64,000 nt of DNA from Methylomagnum ishizawai (GTDB lineage Bacteria > Pseudomonadota > Gammaproteobacteria > Methylococcales > Methylomonadaceae): assembly GCA_945861705.1 (NCBI GenBank), contig CAMAVM010000004.1, positions 46,973 through 110,972 of the forward strand, in the 5' to 3' direction. A program made the translations under genes and the position numbers. Of the stretch, positions 1-8,925 are shown one piece after another (the stretch's first letter is position 1; each line of letters starts with the position of its first letter). The notes below the pieces were generated by a model. It made no database searches and was not told where the DNA came from. It worked only from the letters and a program-made list of their open reading frames with translations.

Positions 1-1
1 A

Positions 2-436
2 GCATTCCAATGGTGTGACAACCTAGAGAAAACTTTTGCTGATATCAAGCGAATTTTAAAGCCGGAAGGTCAGCTCTATTTCACCACTTTTGGAGCGCAT
101 ACCTTGCGCGAGTTAAAAAGCGCGTGGCAACAAGTTGATGATTACAATCATGTGAATAGCTTTCACAACCCAGCGCAATTACAAAATTTTCTGCAACAAG
201 CCGGTTTTCATGAATTTGAGCTAGAAATACGCTCATATACATCAACTTACGTATCAGTTTTGGATTTGATGGCAGAATTAAAACAGCTAGGCGCACACAC
301 GGTTATGGCAGGGTGTAATAAACAATTCACCAGTCGATCTGCTATGCAGCGCATGATAAGTGCCTATCAGCAGCAGGAAGAAAACGGCAGAATACCTGCG
401 ACTTTTGAGGTAATTATGGTTGCGGTTAGGGTGTAA
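2..436 (+). CDS. bioC: malonyl-[ACP] O-methyltransferase BioC, C-terminal fragment
   Basis: The frame is open from the left edge, so only the last ~144 residues are present. BioC methylates the free carboxyl of malonyl-ACP so that fatty acid synthesis can build the pimeloyl chain of biotin. The visible part reads through an LKPEGQLYF/TTFG segment and a LRELKSAW segment that are typical of the C-terminal half of BioC; the SAM-binding motif lies upstream of the window. The stop is 6 bases before the bioD start, so the two genes are co-transcribed. An apparent TTG start at 104 is internal to the gene. The identification rests on these motifs and on the bioD neighbour. Confidence 0.88.
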   Translation, partial: AFQWCDNLEKTFADIKRILKPEGQLYFTTFGAHTLRELKSAWQQVDDYNHVNSFHNPAQLQNFLQQAGFHEFELEIRSYTSTYVSVLDLMAELKQLGAHTVMAGCNKQFTSRSAMQRMISAYQQQEENGRIPATFEVIMVAVRV

Positions 437-442
437 ACGGCT

Positions 443-1117
443 ATGGAAAAAGGCTATTTTATTACCGGTATCGACACCAATGTCGGCAAAACCTGGGCAA
501 CTGTCGCCCTGATGAGGTACTTCAAAAGCCAAGGCAAATCGGTCATCGGCATGAAGCCTGTGGCTTCAGGTTGCAGTATCCAAGATGGGGTTTTGGTGAA
601 TGAAGACGCGCTTCTGCTACAGCAAAATGCAACAGTAAAGCTGGGTTATCAACACGTTAATCCCTACGCTTACGCACTTCCCGTTTCTCCACATATTGCT
701 GGCAAAGATAATCCTGTCGAATTAGATGTTATCGTCAAGGCATTTAATGTCATTAAAGACCAAGCCCAGATTTTACTGGTTGAAGGTGCTGGCGGTTGGT
801 ATTCGCCGATCAATCAGCATCAAGACAACAGCGATCTTGCCATCGCATTAGCATTGCCAGTGCTTTTGGTCGTAGCAATTAAGTTAGGCTGCATCAATCA
901 TGCAAAACTCACGTATCAGGCTATGAACAGCGAAGCCGTAGTGAGTGCGGGTTGGATTGCGGTGCATACTGAACCTGACACATTAAATGCGGATGAGATT
1001 GTGGCTACACTTACGAGAACGCTGGATATGCCGCTGTTAGGTGTTTTGCCTTATACAAAAAATCCCGATTTTGATGGGTTAGCCAGGAATTATTACTTGC
1101 ATTCAGTAAGCGATTGA
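443..1117 (+). CDS. bioD: dethiobiotin synthetase BioD
   Basis: ATP-dependent ring closure of 7,8-diaminopelargonate with CO2 to dethiobiotin, the penultimate step of biotin synthesis, in the cytoplasm. The 224-residue length is normal. The N-terminal P-loop GIDTNVGKTW and the EGAGGWYSPI segment are diagnostic of BioD. It directly follows bioC (6-base gap) and closes the biotin operon. The likely regulator of that operon, BirA, is also in this window (38831-39826), but the operon's promoter and operator lie outside it. Confidence 0.95.
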   Translation: MEKGYFITGIDTNVGKTWATVALMRYFKSQGKSVIGMKPVASGCSIQDGVLVNEDALLLQQNATVKLGYQHVNPYAYALPVSPHIAGKDNPVELDVIVKAFNVIKDQAQILLVEGAGGWYSPINQHQDNSDLAIALALPVLLVVAIKLGCINHAKLTYQAMNSEAVVSAGWIAVHTEPDTLNADEIVATLTRTLDMPLLGVLPYTKNPDFDGLARNYYLHSVSD

Positions 1118-1421
1118 GTCTGTAGTATTCTGGATCTTAAAATCCGAGTGATTGCTTTTTGTTCATAATCTATTTACAGATACGCAACTATCCGTGTGCA
1201 ATGGCTATAAAGCGTTTGCTAGGCTAGCTTTTCGCTGGTTTTTTGCTGAAACTAAATGGTGCGACTTCTGGCGCAGAAAGGCTTGATAGGTTAGAATCTA
1301 CCCAACTAATTGAATTGCTGGTTACTATCAAATTTGTGCATGGATGCTAATGAATACCGTGTTTTTTGAAGCCATGCAGACCATCCAAGAATTTATAATT
1401 TATTACAGAGGAGTTTTCTCA
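1118..1421 (+). other. intergenic region between bioD and coxB
   Basis: About 300 bases without a convincing gene. It holds a weak terminator-like hairpin (1222-1244) and presumably the cox promoter, which I could not pin down. An in-frame upstream ATG at 1344 extends coxB but has no good ribosome site. Confidence 0.4.
1222..1244 (+). terminator. possible bioD terminator
   Basis: A short stem (CTAGC / GCTGG with G-T pairing) with a TTTTC loop is followed by six T. The stem is short, so this is only a candidate for the end of the bio operon. Confidence 0.3.
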
Positions 1422-3734
1422 GTGAAGAAAACAAAGCAACTATTCGCAGGTCTGATCTTACTGGTTTCAGGTTTGGGGACTGTGCAAGCGGCTGAGGAGT
1501 GTCCGTCGAAGTTGATGGAGGGTAGCGTTTGCCTGCCTAAAGGCTTCCCCGTTGAACCCACGCCGGGCGGGTATACGCTCAATTTGACTGAGGGTCATAC
1601 GCAGATCAGTCATGATGTTTATGATCTGCACATGCTGATCCTATGGATCTGCATATTCGTCGGTATCGGCGTGTTCGGCACCATGTTTTACTCCATCTAC
1701 CATCATCGTAAATCCAAAGGTCACGTCGCCGAGCAGTTTCACGAAAATACCACTGTTGAAATCATCTGGACTATCATCCCCGCCTTGATCCTGCTGGCGA
1801 TGGCAATTCCTGCCACCAAAACCATGATTGAAATGGATGGCGTGGAAGAATCTGATATGACCATCAAGGTCACTGGCTGGCAATGGAAATGGGAATACGA
1901 ATATTTAGGTCACGACATTCGTTTCTTTAGCAGCTTGGATCATGCCAGTAATATGGCAAGACAATTAGATTCTACTACCGACCCACGCTCTGTTTCTCAC
2001 TATTTACTGCGTGTTGATGAGCCATTAGTTATCCCTGTTAACAAAAAAATCCGTTTCGTTTTCACGGCGGCTGATGTGCTGCATTCCTGGTGGGTGCCTG
2101 ATCTGGGTTGGAAAAAAGATGCCATCCCAGGGTTTATCAATGAAGCCTGGGCTTCAGTGGATGAGCCAGGCATTTACAGGGGGCAATGTACCGAACTTTG
2201 TGGTCGAGACCACGCCTTTATGCCCGTGGTCGTGATAGCGATGGAGCAAGAAGATTACGATGCCTGGGCAACCCAAAAACACGAGCAAGAATGCAAGGCA
2301 AAAAGCAGTGCCGATATGTCGCATGATGACTTAGTCGCCAAAGGTGCTGAAATCTATGAAAAAAATTGCAGCACTTGCCACATGCCTGATGGTGGCGGAA
2401 TTGCTGGTGCGTTCCCAGCGTTAAGGGGTAGTGCTGTAGTCAATGGCGATATTAATGCCCAAGCTTCATTGGTGTTGAATGGTAAAAACGCCATGCCTGC
2501 CTTTGGTAAGCAACTTTCTGCAACAGAACTGGCTTCCGTTATTACTTACACGCGTAATGCTTTGGGCAATGCTAAAGGGGATGAAATCCAACCTAAAGCA
2601 ATCAAGACTAAATTGCCGAAATCAGATGATGACGATGACGGTTGCGCGGCTAAACCTGCAAAAATTGATAAAGCTAACAAATCAGCAAATGTAGACGTAG
2701 CAGATAAAACGGAAGAATCTGCCAAGAAACCCGCAGAAAATCCAGTTGCAAGCAAACAATCGACTGCGAAAAAAGCAGTCGAAAAACATGAAGAGAGCAT
2801 TCCCGCAACAAAACCAGCAAGTAAATCATTAAATAATGTTGTTGAGCCGGAAGTAACCAAACCATCGGTGAGCAAGCCAAATGTGACCGACAGCAAAGCC
2901 AGTTCTGATCATGTTAACCATACGGCATCGCGCCATGCAGACTTGATTACCGCAGGGCAAACGGTTTACGAAGCTAACTGTTCATCTTGCCATCAAAAAG
3001 ACGGTGGCGGAATGCCGTCGGTGTTTCCTGCGTTAACTGGCAGTGCGGTTGTTAAAGGTGACATCAAAGCTCAAACCAATCTGGTCATGAATGGCAAAGG
3101 CAGTATGCCAGCGTTTGGTGGCAAGTTAACGCCAGCCCAATTAGCGCAAGTGATCACCTATACCCGAAATGCTTTGGGTAATGCCAATGGCGATGCGATA
3201 ACCGCAGGCCAAATAGAAAAGTTGATGCACGGCAAAGACGAGCCAATTGCCGAAAGTTCCGCAGCACCTGAAAGCCCTGCAAACAAGGACGATGAAAAAG
3301 ACTTGAAAGCGGAAGATACCAAACCAGTTGAAGATAAGATCGCAGAAAGTCCGCATAAAACCGAATCTGCTATCAGCGACAAAGCTGCTGAAACAGATGA
3401 TAAAACCACTGTATCTGCTGAAAAAACCTTAGCCGAATTGGTAGCTCAAGGCGAGTTGGTCTACGAAAAAAGTTGCCAATCCTGCCATCAGCCCGAAGGC
3501 GTGGGTATGCCGCCTGTGTTCCCTGCCTTAAAAGGCAGTGCGGTAGTAACTGGTGTAATTGATACACAAATTGAACTGATGCTTAAAGGTAAAGGCATGA
3601 TGCCCGCGTTTGGCAGCACTTTGAGTGCGGAAGACTTTGCGTCAGTACTCGCATTTACCCGCAACAAGCTAAATGCGACGGGCGATTTTAAGCAGCCTTC
3701 TGAGATTGAAGCATTATTACAATCAGCCAACTAA
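1422..3734 (+). CDS. coxB: cytochrome c oxidase subunit II with three C-terminal cytochrome c domains
   Basis: Subunit II accepts electrons from cytochrome c at its CuA centre and passes them to subunit I. I chose the GTG at 1422 (770 aa): AGAGGAG lies 8 bases upstream and the product then begins with a clean Sec signal peptide (MKKTKQL...TVQA); the longer frame from 1344 spoils it. Two transmembrane helices lie at about 70-92 and 113-133. The CuA ligands are all visible: H221, C256, E258, C260, H264, M267. Three haem-c domains follow: CSTCH at 316-320, CSSCH at 520-524 and CQSCH at 685-689, each with a downstream MPAF Met ligand. They are joined by Lys/Glu/Ala-rich linkers of about 100 residues. 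One such domain is usual in caa3 oxidases; three is unusual. First gene of the coxBA-orf-GC operon. Confidence 0.95.
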   Translation: MKKTKQLFAGLILLVSGLGTVQAAEECPSKLMEGSVCLPKGFPVEPTPGGYTLNLTEGHTQISHDVYDLHMLILWICIFVGIGVFGTMFYSIYHHRKSKGHVAEQFHENTTVEIIWTIIPALILLAMAIPATKTMIEMDGVEESDMTIKVTGWQWKWEYEYLGHDIRFFSSLDHASNMARQLDSTTDPRSVSHYLLRVDEPLVIPVNKKIRFVFTAADVLHSWWVPDLGWKKDAIPGFINEAWASVDEPGIYRGQCTELCGRDHAFMPVVVIAMEQEDYDAWATQKHEQECKAKSSADMSHDDLVAKGAEIYEKNCSTCHMPDGGGIAGAFPALRGSAVVNGDINAQASLVLNGKNAMPAFGKQLSATELASVITYTRNALGNAKGDEIQPKAIKTKLPKSDDDDDGCAAKPAKIDKANKSANVDVADKTEESAKKPAENPVASKQSTAKKAVEKHEESIPATKPASKSLNNVVEPEVTKPSVSKPNVTDSKASSDHVNHTASRHADLITAGQTVYEANCSSCHQKDGGGMPSVFPALTGSAVVKGDIKAQTNLVMNGKGSMPAFGGKLTPAQLAQVITYTRNALGNANGDAITAGQIEKLMHGKDEPIAESSAAPESPANKDDEKDLKAEDTKPVEDKIAESPHKTESAISDKAAETDDKTTVSAEKTLAELVAQGELVYEKSCQSCHQPEGVGMPPVFPALKGSAVVTGVIDTQIELMLKGKGMMPAFGSTLSAEDFASVLAFTRNKLNATGDFKQPSEIEALLQSAN

Positions 3735-3818
3735 GTGGCTCAGAACTGTACGATTTTTGTTTTGCTGCGCAGTGCTTATCACTAGCAGTGATTAATTTAG
3801 GATAAAAGAGGAAATGAT

Positions 3819-5468
3819 ATGTCTGCCGTTGTAGCTGAACATGATGAACACCACGAGCATGAACATGACGACCATGATCACGGCCCAGCAAAAGGGTGGC
3901 TAAGATGGATTATTACCACCAACCATAAAGACATCGGAACGCTGTACTTATGGTTTGCGCTGGTGATGTTTTTCGTGGGCGGGGTGATGGCGTTGATTAT
4001 CCGTGCCGAACTGTTCCAGCCCGGCTTGTCGTTTGTTGAGCCGCAATTCTTCAATTCCATGACCACCATGCACGCACTGGTCATGATTTTCGGTGGCGTG
4101 ATGCCAGCATTCGTTGGCTTGGCTAACTGGATGATTCCAATGATGATTGGTGCGCCAGATATGGCATTGCCACGCATGAACAACATGAGTTTCTGGATGT
4201 TGGTTGCCGGTATCGTGTTGCTGTCCAGCACCTTGTTTATGGAAGGTGGCGCACCGGCTGCTGGTTGGACTATGTACCCGCCTTTAGTATTGCAAACAGG
4301 CGCAGCGTTGCCTTTTGCCATCTTCTCTGTGCATTTGCTGGGGATTTCGTCCATCATGGGCGCAATAAATATAATTGCGACCATCTTCAATATGCGCGCC
4401 CCTGGCATGACCTTGATGCGGATGCCGATGTTCGTGTGGACTTGGGTAATTACTGCATTCCTGTTGATTGCCGTCATGCCGGTTTTTGCGGGTGCGGTCA
4501 CGATGCTATTGACCGACAAGTTTTTTGAAACCAGCTTTTTTGATGCCGCAGGTGGTGGCGATCCAGTGCTGTACCAACATATCTTCTGGTTTTTTGGACA
4601 TCCTGAAGTTTATATCCTGATTTTGCCGACTTTTGGCTTGGCCTCGACCATTATCCCTGTGTTCGCCAGAAAACCACTATTTGGTTATAGCTCAATGGTT
4701 TATGCGACAGCAGCGATTGCTTTCCTGTCGTTCATCGTCTGGGCGCATCACATGTTTACAGTCGGGATGCCGCTTGCTGGAGAGCTGTATTTCATGTATT
4801 CGACTATGATTATTGCCATTCCCACTGCCGTAAAAGTGTTCAACTGGACGGCGACCATGTGGAAGGGGGCGATGACGTTTGAAACCCCGATGCTGTTTTC
4901 CATTAGCTTTGTGGTGCTGTTTACGATGGGTGGCTTTACCGGCTTGATGATGGCGATTGCGCCTTCAGATTTGCAGTATCACGACACCTATTTTATCGTC
5001 GCCCACTTCCATTATGTCTTGGTGCCTTCTGCGATCTTTATGATTATGGCGGGTGGTTATTATTGGCTGCCCAAATGGACGGGCAATATGTACAACGAAA
5101 AAATCGGCCAGTTGCATTTCTGGTTGTCGGCTATTTCGGTCAATATTCTGTTTTTTCCACAACATTTTTTAGGTTTGGCGGGTATGCCACGGCGGATTCC
5201 CGATTATGCCGTGCAATTTACTGATTGGAATATGATCTCCAGTATCGGCGGCTTTATTTTTGGTTTCAGCCAATTGCTGTTCTTGTACATCGTTGTCGAT
5301 ACCATCCGTGGCGGCACGGGTGTAAAGGCGACCAATGAAGTCTGGGACGGCGCACTGCAATACGGCGGTGGTGGTACACAGGGCTTGGAATGGACTTTGC
5401 CATCTCCACCGCCTTATCATACGTTTACTGAGCCACCTGTTATTGTGCCGACTGAGTATCAGCATTAA
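3819..5468 (+). CDS. coxA: cytochrome c oxidase subunit I
   Basis: Catalytic haem-copper subunit: reduces O2 to water and pumps protons across the inner membrane. AAAGAGG precedes the ATG. The aa3-type signature residues are present: low-spin haem ligands H85 and H398, CuB ligands H261, H310 and H311, the cross-linked Tyr in GHPEVY (Y265), the Glu E263 typical of A1-type proton pathways, and the high-spin haem ligand H396 in AHFHYV. At 549 aa it is slightly long because of a very His/Asp-rich N-terminal tail (residues 8-21) before the first conserved segment, ITTNHKDIG. It follows coxB after 84 bases and is part of the same operon. Confidence 0.97.
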   Translation: MSAVVAEHDEHHEHEHDDHDHGPAKGWLRWIITTNHKDIGTLYLWFALVMFFVGGVMALIIRAELFQPGLSFVEPQFFNSMTTMHALVMIFGGVMPAFVGLANWMIPMMIGAPDMALPRMNNMSFWMLVAGIVLLSSTLFMEGGAPAAGWTMYPPLVLQTGAALPFAIFSVHLLGISSIMGAINIIATIFNMRAPGMTLMRMPMFVWTWVITAFLLIAVMPVFAGAVTMLLTDKFFETSFFDAAGGGDPVLYQHIFWFFGHPEVYILILPTFGLASTIIPVFARKPLFGYSSMVYATAAIAFLSFIVWAHHMFTVGMPLAGELYFMYSTMIIAIPTAVKVFNWTATMWKGAMTFETPMLFSISFVVLFTMGGFTGLMMAIAPSDLQYHDTYFIVAHFHYVLVPSAIFMIMAGGYYWLPKWTGNMYNEKIGQLHFWLSAISVNILFFPQHFLGLAGMPRRIPDYAVQFTDWNMISSIGGFIFGFSQLLFLYIVVDTIRGGTGVKATNEVWDGALQYGGGGTQGLEWTLPSPPPYHTFTEPPVIVPTEYQH

Positions 5469-5496
5469 GCAACTGAATAATAGCTTATAGATATTA

Positions 5497-5625
5497 ATGA
5501 ATTTAAAAACAAAAAATCGGCTAACCGCATCCATTTTAGGGTTACTGGCATTTAGTTTCTATTTGTTTGCAGTACCCTCAGCGGTTATAGAACATATTGT
5601 CAAAGCGATAAAAGCTGTTTTTTGA
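5497..5625 (+). CDS. 42-residue single-pass membrane protein between coxA and coxG
   Basis: A short frame starting with MNLKTKNRL carries one hydrophobic helix (about residues 10-30) and a short basic/amphipathic tail ending IKAVF. Its TGA stop overlaps the coxG ATG as TGATG, the arrangement of translational coupling, and it fills the only gap between coxA and coxG. Many proteobacterial cox operons have a tiny membrane assembly protein at this position, so I infer a role in oxidase assembly; I do not recognise the sequence itself. No strong ribosome site precedes the ATG, which lowers confidence. Confidence 0.55.
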   Translation: MNLKTKNRLTASILGLLAFSFYLFAVPSAVIEHIVKAIKAVF

Positions 5626-6176
5626 TGGATGATTCCTTAAGCCTAAAGCAAAAAAATACCAAGATCGTTAAGATTTTGGTATTAGTTGTGATAGGTATGT
5701 TCGGTTTCGGTTATGCCTTGGTACCACTGTACGATGTTTTATGCGACTTGACCGGACTAAACGGTAAGGCAAAATCGCTGGCAGCTGAGGAAGTCCTTTA
5801 CAAGGTTGATATGAGCAGGGAAATAAAGCTCGAATTGATTACATCGTTGAACGAATCAACGCCTATGGAATTTCGTGCTGAAACCAAGCAATTAAAAGTC
5901 CATCCAGGCGAATACCATACCGTGTATTTTTACGGTGAGAATATGACCGATAAGTTACTGCATGCACAGGCGATACCTAGCTTTACGCCGAGTATCGCTG
6001 CTAAATATTTTCATAAGGTAGTGTGTTTTTGCCTTGACCAGCAAACATTTAAACCGAAAGAATCAAAGCAGATGGCTATGCGTTTTGCGGTTAAGCCGGA
6101 TTTGCCGGAAGACTTAAAAACCATCACGCTTTCATACACATTTTTTGATAACACCAAAGCCGCAGTGCAAAATTAG
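5625..6176 (+). CDS. ctaG: cytochrome c oxidase assembly protein CtaG/Cox11 (CuB insertion)
   Basis: Membrane-anchored copper chaperone that delivers copper to the CuB site of subunit I. The ATG at 5625 overlaps the preceding stop; the apparent TTG one codon earlier is not needed. One N-terminal helix (about 15-35) is followed by VPLYDVLCDLTGLNG and a periplasmic immunoglobulin-like domain. The copper-binding CFC motif is present as KVVCFCLDQQ (the family usually has CFCF), and MRFAVKPDLP near the C-terminus is characteristic. 183 aa, normal for the family. It ends 11 bases before coxC. Confidence 0.93.
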   Translation: MDDSLSLKQKNTKIVKILVLVVIGMFGFGYALVPLYDVLCDLTGLNGKAKSLAAEEVLYKVDMSREIKLELITSLNESTPMEFRAETKQLKVHPGEYHTVYFYGENMTDKLLHAQAIPSFTPSIAAKYFHKVVCFCLDQQTFKPKESKQMAMRFAVKPDLPEDLKTITLSYTFFDNTKAAVQN

Positions 6177-6187
6177 AAGAGGAAATT

Positions 6188-7078
6188 ATGTCTACATCGC
6201 ATGGTTATTACATTCCACATAAGGCAACTTGGCCGGTTATGGTTACCGCCGGTTTGTTTTGTATGTTGGCTGGTTTTGCTAGTTACTTAAATGGATCATC
6301 GTCTGGTGCGACCTTCATGCTTGTCGGTTTCGCAATATTCATCATCATGGTAGCAGGATGGTTTACCTTGCAAGCAAGCGAAAGCGAATCAGGCACTTAC
6401 AATACCCAGGTTGGCATTTCCTTCCGTATGGGCATGATGTGGTTTATCTTCTCGGAAGTCATGTTTTTTGCCGTTTTCTTCGGTACGCTATGGTACACGC
6501 GCAACTTGTCCGTGCCTTGGTTGGGCGGTGAAGGTACGGGCGCGGCGACCAAAGCATTGCTTTGGCCTGATTACGAAACAGCTTGGCCGACAAACGGTCC
6601 TGCCCATTTGGGTGGCAAAATTGTTGATGGCAAAACCAGTGGTGAATTTGAACCAATGGGTGCTTTTGGTTTGCCTTTGTTAAATACCTTATTGCTACTA
6701 TCTAGCGGTGTTACCTGCACCTGGGCGCATCACGGCTTATTGGCAAAAAACCGCGACCAACTCATCAAAGGCTTGATTGCTACCGTTACTTTAGGATTCT
6801 TGTTCGTCCTTTGCCAAGCAACTGAATACCACGAAGCTTATACCGATATGGGTTTGACCTTGGGTTCAGGCATATATGGATCGACGTTCTTCATGTTGAC
6901 AGGATTCCACGGCTTTCATGTCTGCGTGGGTGCAATCATCCTAAGCGTGGTGTTGTTCCGTAGCTGGAAAGGTCATTTCAAACCGGAAAACCATTTCGCT
7001 TTTGAAGCTGCCGCTTGGTATTGGCACTTTGTTGACGTGGTGTGGTTGGGTTTGTTCATCTTTGTTTACATCATGTGA
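6188..7078 (+). CDS. coxC: cytochrome c oxidase subunit III
   Basis: Seven-helix structural subunit of the aa3 oxidase that stabilises subunit I and proton uptake. GAAGAGG precedes the ATG. Recognisable segments are the N-terminal HKATWPV, the FSEVMFFAVFF helix, the TCTWAHHGLL loop, ATEYHEAY, the FFMLTGFHGFHV helix and the C-terminal AAAWYWHFVDVVWLGLF. 296 aa, as expected. Last gene of the operon, followed at once by a strong terminator. Confidence 0.97.
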   Translation: MSTSHGYYIPHKATWPVMVTAGLFCMLAGFASYLNGSSSGATFMLVGFAIFIIMVAGWFTLQASESESGTYNTQVGISFRMGMMWFIFSEVMFFAVFFGTLWYTRNLSVPWLGGEGTGAATKALLWPDYETAWPTNGPAHLGGKIVDGKTSGEFEPMGAFGLPLLNTLLLLSSGVTCTWAHHGLLAKNRDQLIKGLIATVTLGFLFVLCQATEYHEAYTDMGLTLGSGIYGSTFFMLTGFHGFHVCVGAIILSVVLFRSWKGHFKPENHFAFEAAAWYWHFVDVVWLGLFIFVYIM

Positions 7079-7095
7079 CAAACAACGCTATAACC

Positions 7096-7130
7096 AAAAA
7101 AAGTGCTGCCGTTTCGACAGCACTTTTTTT
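7096..7130 (+). terminator. rho-independent terminator of the cox operon
   Basis: Perfect stem AAGTGCTG (7101-7108) / CAGCACTT (7118-7125) with a 9-base loop, flanked by an A-run on the left and seven T on the right, 18 bases after the coxC stop. The flanking A-run would also allow it to act on the other strand. Confidence 0.9.
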
Positions 7131-7325
7131 ATGTCTTACAAACGTTAACTGGTTGAAGATACTATCTTTTATGTGGAATCCCCGCACGGATTTAGGTGCT
7201 TGCAACGCAGCAATGTGATGATAATCGTGGAATGAGGATGATACATCAAATCGCTTATATGGCCTCATTCCTAGGGTAAACGGCTGTTCTACATCTAGTC
7301 TAGGAATAGCATCAATTTGTGTACT

Positions 7326-7358
7326 CACAAAAAAAGGCGGTCACCCGCCCTTTTTGTG
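7326..7358 (-). terminator. rho-independent terminator of the yciB-yciI-bolA-ppi operon
   Basis: GGCGG / CCGCC core (7336-7340, 7345-7349) with outer CACAAAAA / TTTTTGTG pairing gives a strong hairpin with T-runs, 12 bases downstream of the minus-strand isomerase stop. Confidence 0.85.
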
Positions 7359-7369
7359 GTTGAAAACCC

Positions 7370-8347
7370 TTACTTTTTAGCGGGGACTGCTTTTTCTGCT
7401 TCAGCAGGTTGTGCAACTTCTTTAGCTGGCTCTGCGGCTGCAGGTGTAGCTGTAGCGGCTGGAGCAGGAGTGGTTGCTGCTGGAGGCGGCGTAGCGGCTT
7501 TCGGTGCTTCGTCTTTCAGCGGGATCAAAATCTCAACTTTGGCTTGTTTACGCAAACCTTCTACCATGCTCTGTATTTTTTCACGTTGCAACATGGGTGT
7601 CAGTTGTTCTTTAACGGCTTCCAGAGGTGGTGCTGCTTGTTTTCTGGAATCTTCACTCAAAATAATGTGCCACCCGAATTGGGTTTTGACAGGTGCTTTG
7701 GTGTATTTGCCTTTTTCCAGTTTGGCAACGGCTTCAGAGAACGGTGCTACCATTTGGCTAGGATTAAACCAGCCTAAATCGCCGCCATTTTGGGATTCTT
7801 TGGCATCCAATGAATGCTTGTTTGCCAGTTTGGCAAATTTTCCGCCCTTATCCAGTTCGGCTATTAGTTTTTTGGCTTCATCTTCAGTCTTGACCAGGAT
7901 GTGGCTCGCCTTGTATTCGGTGCCGTTTGCGCCGCCAACTTTGCTGTCATATTCTTTTTTGATGTCAGCATCGGTGATTGGGTTGGCTTTCAAGTAAGCT
8001 TGCAAGCTCGCTTGGGTCAAGATGGCTTTCCGTGCGGCATCCAGTTGGGCGACGACTTCAGGCGTTTGGTCCAGTTTTTTTAGCACGGCATCTTGCACTA
8101 AAATTTCGCGCTGAACCAATTCATCAACCAATTTTTCTTTTGGAAAAGCAGGGGCTTGACCGTGGCTACGCTGGGCGAGGTCTTTTTCCAGGTCTTCCAG
8201 CGTTTTTTTGCTGATGTATTGGCCGTTTACGCTGGCAATCGCATCTTCTTTTTTAACGGCTGGAGGTGTTACGTCAGTAGGCCTATGGTCGCACCCTGTA
8301 AGGGCGATAGCACTAACTAAAAATAATGGTGTAAGTTTGTTATACAT
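7370..8347 (-). CDS. peptidylprolyl isomerase lipoprotein, parvulin (PpiC/SurA-like) type
   Basis: Envelope chaperone of the parvulin class that accelerates proline isomerisation in secreted proteins. The start [10 protein letters not shown] leads into a lipobox LTGC (C19), so it should be a lipoprotein. A SurA-like N-terminal helical region is followed by the PPIase core: KASHILVKTE, HSLDAKESQNGGDLGWF and FGWHIILSE. The C-terminal ~45 residues are an Ala/Pro/Lys-rich tail of low complexity. Its ATG overlaps the bolA stop (TAATG), so it is the last gene of the operon. The exact subfamily is uncertain. Confidence 0.88.
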   Translation of the reverse strand: MYNKLTPLFLVSAIALTGCDHRPTDVTPPAVKKEDAIASVNGQYISKKTLEDLEKDLAQRSHGQAPAFPKEKLVDELVQREILVQDAVLKKLDQTPEVVAQLDAARKAILTQASLQAYLKANPITDADIKKEYDSKVGGANGTEYKASHILVKTEDEAKKLIAELDKGGKFAKLANKHSLDAKESQNGGDLGWFNPSQMVAPFSEAVAKLEKGKYTKAPVKTQFGWHIILSEDSRKQAAPPLEAVKEQLTPMLQREKIQSMVEGLRKQAKVEILIPLKDEAPKAATPPPAATTPAPAATATPAAAEPAKEVAQPAEAEKAVPAKK

Positions 8348-8625
8348 TACGAATTTCCTTTGGTTTCTTCTGAGGGTGAAAGAGCATTGATGCCTAAGGC
8401 ATGAATTTCTTGTTTCATCATGTCGCCTAACGCTTTGTATATCAGTTGGTGGCGTTGCACCAGCGATTTTCCATCAAATGCGTCGGCAACAATTTTGACA
8501 TGATAGTGACCGCCGCCGCTTTTAGCTCCGGCATGACCGGCATGTGTAGCACTGTGGTCGATAATTTCCAGGGTTTCTGGTTTAAACGCTTCATTCAACA
8601 GGCGTTTAATAGTTTCGGATGTCAT
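8347..8625 (-). CDS. BolA family protein
   Basis: BolA proteins pair with monothiol glutaredoxins in iron-sulfur and iron homeostasis, and some bind DNA. The 92-residue product has the BolA fold signature: [15 protein letters not shown] and [12 protein letters not shown], followed by [10 protein letters not shown]. The ATG overlaps the yciI stop as ATGA. The neighbourhood yciB-yciI-bolA-PPIase is a common proteobacterial arrangement, which supports the call. Confidence 0.92.
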   Translation of the reverse strand: MTSETIKRLLNEAFKPETLEIIDHSATHAGHAGAKSGGGHYHVKIVADAFDGKSLVQRHQLIYKALGDMMKQEIHALGINALSPSEETKGNS

Positions 8626-8924
8626 TGGGGGAATACCTTTTTAAATGGTTTGACGGTTACGTTGGAATAAACTTTAGTTGCTACGTAAGGATCTGCATCA
8701 GCCCAGTGTTGTGCAGCTTGTAGGCTTTCAAATTCTGCGACGATAAGGCTGCCCGTAAAACCCGCCGTACCGGGGTTGTCGCTGTCGATAGCGGGGTGCG
8801 GTCCTGCCAATACCAACCGTCCGGCATCTTGCAGGTTGTGTAATCTTTTAATATGCGCGGGTCTCGCAACCATGCGTAATTCCAGGCTATTGGCGACATC
8901 TTCACTGATGATTGCGTATAACAC
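8622..8924 (-). CDS. yciI: YciI family protein
   Basis: Small alpha/beta-barrel protein of the YCII superfamily; the cellular function is not settled. The 100-residue sequence has the typical MLYAIISED start, the RPAHIKRL helix, the LAGPHPA loop and the [10 protein letters not shown] segment followed by ADADPYV. It sits one base after yciB and overlaps bolA by four bases, so it is translationally linked to both. Confidence 0.92.
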   Translation of the reverse strand: MLYAIISEDVANSLELRMVARPAHIKRLHNLQDAGRLVLAGPHPAIDSDNPGTAGFTGSLIVAEFESLQAAQHWADADPYVATKVYSNVTVKPFKKVFPQ

Positions 8925-8925
8925 C

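Noticed and set aside
3878..4519. 213-codon minus-strand frame inside coxA
   Set aside because: Antisense shadow of a highly conserved gene; composition follows the coxA codons and no family is recognisable.
7071..7328. 85-codon minus-strand frame after coxC
   Set aside because: It starts with a weak GTG and runs straight through the cox terminator hairpin.
7317..7997. 226-codon plus-strand frame antisense to the peptidylprolyl isomerase
   Set aside because: Low-complexity Ala/Gly/Ser/Phe translation of the opposite strand of a clear gene.
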